From Lysobacteraceae bacterium UBA6001 (GTDB taxonomy: Bacteria > Pseudomonadota > Gammaproteobacteria > Xanthomonadales > Xanthomonadaceae): a stretch of 19,121 bases of DNA. The stretch spans positions 1-19,121 of the forward strand of contig DJAN01000150.1 in assembly GCA_002429615.1 (NCBI GenBank). Direction: 5' to 3'. A model generated the notes under the pieces. That model saw only the letters and a list, made by a program, of their open reading frames with translations, ran no database searches and was not told the origin of the DNA. The translations under genes were made by a program, and so were the position numbers. Below are positions 14,795 through 19,121 of this stretch, one piece after another; position 1 is the first letter of the stretch, and each line of letters starts with the position of its first letter.

Positions 14795-15181
14795 ATGCGT
14801 CACCAGAAGTCGGGCCGCAAGTTCAACCGCACCAGCGCCCACCGCGAAGCGATGTTCAAGAACATGGCGTCGTCGCTGTTCAAGCACGAGCTGATCAAGA
14901 CCACCCTGCCGAAGGCCAAGGAACTGCGCCGCGTTGCCGAGCCGCTGATCACCCTGGCCAAGGTTGACTCGGTCGCCAACCGCCGTCTGGCCTTCGCGCG
15001 CCTGCGTGACGCCGAGGCCGTGGGCAACCTGTTCACCATCCTGGGCCCGCGTTACGCGACCCGTCCGGGTGGCTACCTGCGTCTGCTGAAGTGCGGCTTC
15101 CGCGCCGGCGACAACGCGCCGATGGCGTACGTCGAGCTGGTGGACCGTCCGGCCGCCGTCGCCGAGGAAGTGGCAGAGTAA
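14795..15181 (+). CDS. rplQ: 50S ribosomal protein L17
   Basis: L17 is on the 50S surface near the tunnel exit. The 128 residues (127 in E. coli) contain the family start [24 protein letters not shown], the [25 protein letters not shown] region and the end [24 protein letters not shown] precedes the ATG at 14795. The 188-nt gap from rpoA is unusually long for this pair and contains a strong hairpin and another GC-rich pairing (CCGGG/CCCGG near 14690-14707). A TTGACC occurs at 14686-14691, but no -10 partner is found. This is the last gene of the cluster. Confidence 0.98.
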   Translation: MRHQKSGRKFNRTSAHREAMFKNMASSLFKHELIKTTLPKAKELRRVAEPLITLAKVDSVANRRLAFARLRDAEAVGNLFTILGPRYATRPGGYLRLLKCGFRAGDNAPMAYVELVDRPAAVAEEVAE

Positions 15182-15208
15182 TTCGCGCCCACCTCGTGTG
15201 ATCAAGAG

Positions 15209-15237
15209 AAGCCCGGCTCCGGCCGGGCTTTTTCTTT
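15209..15237 (+). terminator. Intrinsic terminator closing the ribosomal cluster
   Basis: A 9-bp stem AAGCCCGGC/GCCGGGCTT (15209-15217 with 15222-15230) is capped by TCCG (UNCG class) and followed by TTTCTTT, giving a run of five T with the stem end. It lies 28 nt after the rplQ stop and is a strong Rho-independent terminator. Confidence 0.93.
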
Positions 15238-15255
15238 GCCTGGCCGCCGCGGACG

Positions 15256-15284
15256 TGGTCGAGCAGGCGGCGATGGTCGATAAT
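15256..15284 (+). promoter_or_regulatory. Weak candidate promoter for dsbB
   Basis: GATAAT (15279-15284) is 17 nt behind TGGTCG (15256-15261). The -10 match is 5 of 6 but the -35 only 3 of 6. A promoter is expected between the cluster terminator and dsbB, and this is the best sequence seen there. Confidence 0.25.
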
Positions 15285-15312
15285 CGCCCGGATCGTTCCG
15301 AGAGCCGCATCG

Positions 15313-15831
15313 ATGAATCCATTGCGTTGGAGCTTCCGCGCCCAGTTCCTGCTGGGTTTCCTGATCTGCGTCGCCCTGTTGGGCTATGCGATCTACCTGC
15401 AACTGCACGACGGCCTGGAGCCGTGCCCGCTGTGCATTTTCCAGCGCATCGCCTTCGCCGCGCTCGCCGTGATGTTCCTGCTGGGCGCGCTGCACGCGCC
15501 GCGTGGCAAGGGGGGGCGGAAGGGATACGGGTTCCTCGCCTTCGTCGCGGCCGCCGCCGGCATCGGCGTGGCGGGCCGCCACGTATGGTTGCAGGTGATG
15601 CCGCGCGATGCGATGTCCTCCTGTGGCCCGCCGCTGAGCTTCCTCAGCGAGACGATGGGCCCCTTCGAAGTCCTGCGCACGGTGCTGACCGGCACCGGCG
15701 ACTGCGGCAACGTGGACTGGCGTTTCCTGGGCCTGAGCATGCCGATGTGGAGCCTGGTGTGGTTCCTGCTGCTGGCGGTCTGGGCGCTGTATGCCGGCTT
15801 CCGCGCGCGCGGTCCGCGCAAACTGTTCTGA
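15313..15831 (+). CDS. dsbB: Disulfide bond formation protein B
   Basis: DsbB is the inner-membrane quinone reductase that reoxidises periplasmic DsbA. The 172 residues have four hydrophobic segments (about 11-30, 45-61, 73-88 and 145-163). The periplasmic redox pair Cys38-Pro-Leu-Cys41 lies in the EPCPLCIFQR motif, with a second pair, Cys104 and Cys131. These match E. coli Cys41/Cys44 and Cys104/Cys130. Arg45 just after the first pair corresponds to the quinone-linked arginine of E. coli (Arg48). The start ATG at 15313 has only a GAGAG upstream. The next gene follows after 34 nt, so the two may be co-transcribed, although no functional link is evident. Confidence 0.93.
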   Translation: MNPLRWSFRAQFLLGFLICVALLGYAIYLQLHDGLEPCPLCIFQRIAFAALAVMFLLGALHAPRGKGGRKGYGFLAFVAAAAGIGVAGRHVWLQVMPRDAMSSCGPPLSFLSETMGPFEVLRTVLTGTGDCGNVDWRFLGLSMPMWSLVWFLLLAVWALYAGFRARGPRKLF

Positions 15832-15865
15832 CGGCGCACGCGCCGAGTCTTCCGGAGTCACGACG

Positions 15866-17257
15866 ATGCATCAGCCTCATACCCCGCAGCCGGTGAATCT
15901 GCCCGCACAGTGGTCGCCGCGCAGTTGGCGCGAGCGCCAGGCGTTGCAGATGCCCACCTATCCGGATGCCGGCGCGCTGGAAGCGGCCCTGGGCGAACTG
16001 GGCCAGCTTCCGCCGCTGGTGACGTCCTGGGAAATCTTCGCGCTCAAGCGCCAGCTGGCCGAGGCGCAGGAAGGCAAGCGCTTCCTGCTGCAGGGCGGTG
16101 ACTGCGCGGAGAATTTCGCCGAGTGCGACTCCAACACCATCTCCAACCGGCTCAAGGTGCTGCTGCAGATGAGCCTGGTGCTGGTGCACGGCCTGCGCCT
16201 GCCGGTGATCCGCGTGGGACGCTTTGCCGGCCAGTACGCCAAGCCGCGTTCGACCGATACCGAGACCCGCGACGGCGTGACCCTGCCGAGTTATCGCGGC
16301 GATGTGGTCAACGGCCCGGCATTCACCGAAGCCGCGCGCGTGCCGGATCCGCAGCGCATGATCACCGCGCATTCGCGGTCGGCGATGACGATGAATTTCG
16401 TGCGGGCGCTGATCGACGGGGGTTTTGCCGACCTGCACCATCCTGAGTACTGGAATCTGCAGTGGGTGGGTTGCTCGCCGTTGGCCGAGGACTACCAGAA
16501 GATGGTGGCCTCGATCGGCGACGCGGTGCGCTTCATGGAGACCTTGTCCGGTTCGGAGGTGCACAACCTCAACCGCATCGACTTCTACACCTCGCACGAA
16601 GCCCTGCTGCTGCCATACGAGGAAGCGCTGACCCGGCAGGTGCCGCGCCAGTGGGGCTGGTTCAACCTCAGCACGCATTACCCGTGGATCGGCATGCGGA
16701 CGGCGGCACTGGACGGCGCCCATGTCGAATATCTGCGTGGGGTGCGTAATCCGATCGCGATCAAGGTCGGTCCTTCGGTGCAGCCCGACCAGCTGTTGCG
16801 GCTGATCGATGTGCTTAATCCCGATGACGAGCCGGGTCGCCTGAGTTTCATCCATCGGATGGGCGCGGCGCAGATCGCTGACAAGCTGCCGCCGTTGCTG
16901 GATGCGGTGAAGCGCGATGGGCGCCGGGTGTTGTGGGTCTGTGATGCGATGCATGGCAACACCGAAAGCACCGGCAACGGCTTCAAGACCCGCCGTTTCG
17001 ACAATATCCGCAGCGAAGTGGAGCAGTCGTTCGACCTGCACGCGGCAGCGGGAACGCGGTTGGGTGGCGTACACCTGGAGCTGACCGGCGAGGACGTCAC
17101 CGAGTGCACCGGTGGCGCACGCGAACTGACCGAGCGCGACCTGGAGCGTGCCTACCGTTCCACCGTCGATCCGCGCCTGAACTACGAGCAGTCGCTGGAG
17201 ATCGCGATGGCGATCGTGCGCAAACAGCAGCAGTCGGTGGCACCGCTGCGCGGATGA
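15866..17257 (+). CDS. aroG: 3-deoxy-7-phosphoheptulonate synthase, class II
   Basis: This enzyme condenses phosphoenolpyruvate and erythrose 4-phosphate in the first step of the shikimate pathway for aromatic amino acids. The 463 residues and motifs are those of class II (plant and mycobacterial type), not the shorter class I AroF/G/H of E. coli. The motifs seen are LLQGGDCAENF with metal ligand Cys80, VIRVGRFAGQYAKPRS, NPIAIKVGPS, VCDAMHGNT with His363, HLELTGEDVTEC with Glu405, and STVDPRLNY with Asp435. These four agree with the Cys/His/Glu/Asp metal site of the M. tuberculosis enzyme. CGGAG at 15853-15857 is 8 nt from the ATG at 15866. The open frame upstream overlaps dsbB and is not used. 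The gene name varies between genomes. Confidence 0.95.
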   Translation: MHQPHTPQPVNLPAQWSPRSWRERQALQMPTYPDAGALEAALGELGQLPPLVTSWEIFALKRQLAEAQEGKRFLLQGGDCAENFAECDSNTISNRLKVLLQMSLVLVHGLRLPVIRVGRFAGQYAKPRSTDTETRDGVTLPSYRGDVVNGPAFTEAARVPDPQRMITAHSRSAMTMNFVRALIDGGFADLHHPEYWNLQWVGCSPLAEDYQKMVASIGDAVRFMETLSGSEVHNLNRIDFYTSHEALLLPYEEALTRQVPRQWGWFNLSTHYPWIGMRTAALDGAHVEYLRGVRNPIAIKVGPSVQPDQLLRLIDVLNPDDEPGRLSFIHRMGAAQIADKLPPLLDAVKRDGRRVLWVCDAMHGNTESTGNGFKTRRFDNIRSEVEQSFDLHAAAGTRLGGVHLELTGEDVTECTGGARELTERDLERAYRSTVDPRLNYEQSLEIAMAIVRKQQQSVAPLRG

Positions 17258-17262
17258 AGTTG

Positions 17263-17282
17263 GCGCGGCGATGACGCCGCGC
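17263..17282. repeat. Perfect 8-bp inverted repeat after the DAHP synthase gene
   Basis: GCGCGGCG (17263-17270) pairs with CGCCGCGC (17275-17282) across an ATGA loop, 5 nt after the stop codon. No T-tract follows, so termination by this element alone is uncertain. It may protect the mRNA 3' end. Confidence 0.5.
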
Positions 17283-17334
17283 TCATCGTCCAGGCGGCAT
17301 CCTTCCTCCCGTGGCATGGAACGGAGGATGCGGT

Positions 17335-18483
17335 TTGGCCATCGACTGGAACCAGCTGCGCGACTATGCGGTGCCGCTGGGCGCCGGCATGCTTGCCGGC
17401 CTCGTCGCCTGGGCGCTGATGACATGGCTGTTCCGGCGCGCGCGCGGGCGTGATCAGCGCCGCGCGCGCATTGCCCGCGTCTTGACCCTGCCGCTGGCCT
17501 TCGCGCTGCCGCTGTTGTTCCTGCGCATCGCCAGTGAGGCCACGCCGCTGACCGGTCGCCCGCTGGAGGCGCTGCAGCAGCTGCTGCATGTCGGCATCGT
17601 CGGCTGCATCACCTGGCTGCTGGTGCGCGCGGTGGCCGCCAGCGAGAAGGCGATCCTGCGCCACAACCCGATCGACATCGCCGACAACCTGGCCGCGCGC
17701 CGCGTCCAGACGCAGACCCGGGTGCTCAGCCGGGTGCTGATGGGCGCGATCATCCTGCTGGGCCTGTCGATCGTGCTGCTCACCTTCCCGCAGGTGCGGC
17801 AGATCGGCAAAACGCTGCTGGCCTCGGCGGGCATCATTGGCCTGGTCGCCGGCATCGCGGCCAAGCCGGTGTTCGGCAACCTTATCGCCGGCCTGCAGAT
17901 CGCGTTGACCCAGCCGATCCGCCTGGATGACGTGGTGATCGTGGAAGGCGAATGGGGCCGTATCGAGGAGATCGGCAGCTCCTACGTGGTGGTGCGGATC
18001 TGGGACGAGCGGCGCATGGTGGTGCCGTTGTCATGGTTCATCGAGAACCCGTTCCAGAACTGGACGCGCCGCAGCGCCGACCTGCTCGGCACCGCCTTCC
18101 TGTGGCTGGATTACCGCACGCCGTTGGCCGAGGTGCGCGCCGAGCTGGAGCGGATCTGCCGCGAGGCGCCTTTGTGGGATGGCCGCGTCTGCGTCACCCA
18201 GGTCACCGATACCAGCGAGCAATCGATCCAGGTGCGCCTGCTGGTCAGTGCCCGCAATTCCGGCGATGCATTCGACCTGCGCTGCCTGGTGCGCGAACGC
18301 ATGATCGACTTCCTGCTGCGCAAGCATCCGTATGCGTTGCCGCGCTTGCGTGCGGAGATCACCGAGGGCGAGTCGGCGACGCCGCGCCAGCCCCGGGTGC
18401 AGGCCGAGGACGTGCGTTCGCCTGGCGCCGAGGACGGTGCACCCGCGGTCGTTGCGGGCGACGGGGCGCCGCCGCTCGTCTAG
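17335..18483 (+). CDS. MscS-family mechanosensitive channel protein
   Basis: This is a predicted inner-membrane channel of the MscS superfamily, which opens on membrane tension. The 382 residues have about five hydrophobic segments (near 12-33, 47-66, 83-101, 131-150 and 160-190). The last contains the pore-lining pattern LLASAGIIGLVAGIAAKPVFGNL, followed by the MscS beta domain LTQPIRLDDVVIVEGEWGRIEEIG and VVPLSWFIENPFQNW. The last 35 residues are disordered-looking and rich in Ala, Pro, Gly and Glu. Start choice: a GTG at 17311 is possible, but TTG at 17335 has GGAGG (17323-17327) 7 nt upstream, the best ribosome-binding site, so TTG is preferred. It may conduct ions or act as a small-channel relative. 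The exact subtype is not recognised. Confidence 0.85.
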   Translation: MAIDWNQLRDYAVPLGAGMLAGLVAWALMTWLFRRARGRDQRRARIARVLTLPLAFALPLLFLRIASEATPLTGRPLEALQQLLHVGIVGCITWLLVRAVAASEKAILRHNPIDIADNLAARRVQTQTRVLSRVLMGAIILLGLSIVLLTFPQVRQIGKTLLASAGIIGLVAGIAAKPVFGNLIAGLQIALTQPIRLDDVVIVEGEWGRIEEIGSSYVVVRIWDERRMVVPLSWFIENPFQNWTRRSADLLGTAFLWLDYRTPLAEVRAELERICREAPLWDGRVCVTQVTDTSEQSIQVRLLVSARNSGDAFDLRCLVRERMIDFLLRKHPYALPRLRAEITEGESATPRQPRVQAEDVRSPGAEDGAPAVVAGDGAPPLV

Positions 18484-18489
18484 GCGCGA

Positions 18490-19121
18490 TCAGCGCTTCG
18501 CGGGGCCATCCGTCGCGGCGGATGGCAGGAATCGCGGCGGCTTGCGTGCGCCAGTCAGCTGCTCGTAGGCATAGCCCAGTTCGAGCAGGCGCGGCTCGCT
18601 CCAGGCCGTGCCCATGAACAGCAGGCCGACCGGAAGGCCGTTGATGTTGCCCATCGGCACGTTGAGGCTGGGATAGCCGGCAACCGCGGCAGCGCCGTAA
18701 TTGCCGCCGGGAAAATCGTCACCGTGAACCGGGTCGGTCAGCCACGCGACGCCGGTGGTCGGTGCGATCAGCGCATCGAGCTTCTGCGCCTGCAGCGCGG
18801 CGTCGATCCCCAGCGGGCCGGCGAGGCGGCGCGCGCGTGTGCGTGCGGCGATGTATTCCGGGTCGTTGACGCCGCCTTTGGCCGCGGCTTCTTCGAACAG
18901 GTCCTGGCCGAAATGGGGCATTTCGCGTGCCGCGTTGTCGCGATTGAACGCGATCAGCGCGTCGAGGTCGCGCAGCGGCGCATCGTGTGCGGCGAGGTAA
19001 CGGGTGATCCCTGCCTTGAATTCGTAGAGCAGCACGGTCTGCTCATCGGCCTCCCACTGGCCCGCCGTGGGAATCTGGGCCTCGACGACCGTGGCGCCGG
19101 CCTGGCGCAGCGCCGCCAGCG
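18490..19121 (-). CDS. Amidase-signature family enzyme, C-terminal part (runs off right edge)
   Basis: The minus strand encodes the last 210 residues of an amidase (GatA/fatty-acid-amide-hydrolase-like amidase signature family). The frame is open to the edge of the window, upstream of the GTG at 19035, and reads LRQAGATVVEAQIPTAGQWEADE there, which is typical amidase sequence. That GTG is therefore an internal valine codon. Seen blocks are LLYEFKAGITRYL, LDALIAPTTGVAW, AAAVAGYPSLNVPMG and GLPVGLLFMGTAWSE. The Ser-cisSer-Lys catalytic triad lies in the missing N-terminal part, so substrate cannot be judged. It converges on the MscS-type gene with only 6 nt between the stop codons. Confidence 0.9.
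   Translation of the reverse strand, partial: LAALRQAGATVVEAQIPTAGQWEADEQTVLLYEFKAGITRYLAAHDAPLRDLDALIAFNRDNAAREMPHFGQDLFEEAAAKGGVNDPEYIAARTRARRLAGPLGIDAALQAQKLDALIAPTTGVAWLTDPVHGDDFPGGNYGAAAVAGYPSLNVPMGNINGLPVGLLFMGTAWSEPRLLELGYAYEQLTGARKPPRFLPSAATDGPAKR
18505..18526. repeat. 8-bp inverted repeat at the convergent gene ends
   Basis: GCCATCCG (18505-18512) and CGGATGGC (18519-18526) form an exact inverted repeat around TCGCGG. It lies inside the 3' end of the amidase gene and 21 nt beyond the stop of the MscS-type gene. It could act as a terminator for the rightward transcript, though there is no T-tract. It may also be chance codon choice. Confidence 0.35.

Noticed and set aside
1..19121. 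Mobile element, CRISPR array, toxin-antitoxin or defence system
   Set aside because: No transposase, integrase, direct-repeat array, or unusual-composition island was seen. Every long stretch is accounted for by housekeeping genes or structured gaps.

Overview
The window is a high-GC bacterial housekeeping locus. It carries the 3' end of an elongation factor Tu gene, then the S10, spc and alpha ribosomal-protein operons fused into one plus-strand cluster of 28 genes (rpsJ to rplQ), and then a short non-ribosomal tail. Gene order is gammaproteobacterial. Protein details (L4 and L22 beginning with the ME motif, RpoA ending in [12 protein letters not shown]3 with an Arg/Asp-rich tail, L24 and S5 sequences) and the GC-rich third codon positions point to the Xanthomonadaceae (Xanthomonas, Stenotrophomonas, Lysobacter or Luteimonas). 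I cannot fix the genus by eye.

Layout: (1) 2-612, tuf 3' part and its terminator. (2) 613-983, a 370-nt region with two promoter-like elements and a structured leader of the S10 operon. (3) 984-5959, rpsJ-rplC-rplD-rplW-rplB-rpsS-rplV-rpsC-rplP-rpmC-rpsQ. (4) 5974-11806, rplN-rplX-rplE-rpsN, then a 207-nt gap with three successive tetraloop hairpins, then rpsH-rplF-rplR-rpsE-rpmD-rplO-secY. (5) 11807-12146, a 340-nt hairpin-dense gap where many gammaproteobacteria carry rpmJ, which is absent here. (6) 12147-15181, rpsM-rpsK-rpsD-rpoA-rplQ, closed by an intrinsic terminator. (7) dsbB, a class II DAHP synthase gene and an MscS-type channel gene on the plus strand, and a convergent amidase gene fragment on the minus strand running off the right edge.

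How the genes work together: the cluster makes ribosomal proteins of both subunits, the SecY translocon channel and the RNA polymerase alpha subunit, which allows co-ordinated expression of translation, export and transcription machinery. Several genes are translationally coupled by overlaps (rplD/rplW, rplP/rpmC, rpsE/rpmD). In E. coli such operons are held in balance by ribosomal proteins (L4, S8, S4) binding their own mRNA. Here the candidate control points are the unusually structured gaps before rpsJ, rpsH, rpsE, rpsM, rpoA and rplQ.

I see no mobile element, CRISPR array, tRNA, rRNA or defence system, and no convincing novel protein system. The most interesting material is RNA-level: a set of hairpins capped by very stable tetraloops (UUCG, GAAA, GCAA, CUUG, UCCG) at operon punctuation points, and two candidate regulatory leaders (secY-rpsM and S10). 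These are predictions from base pairing seen by eye.
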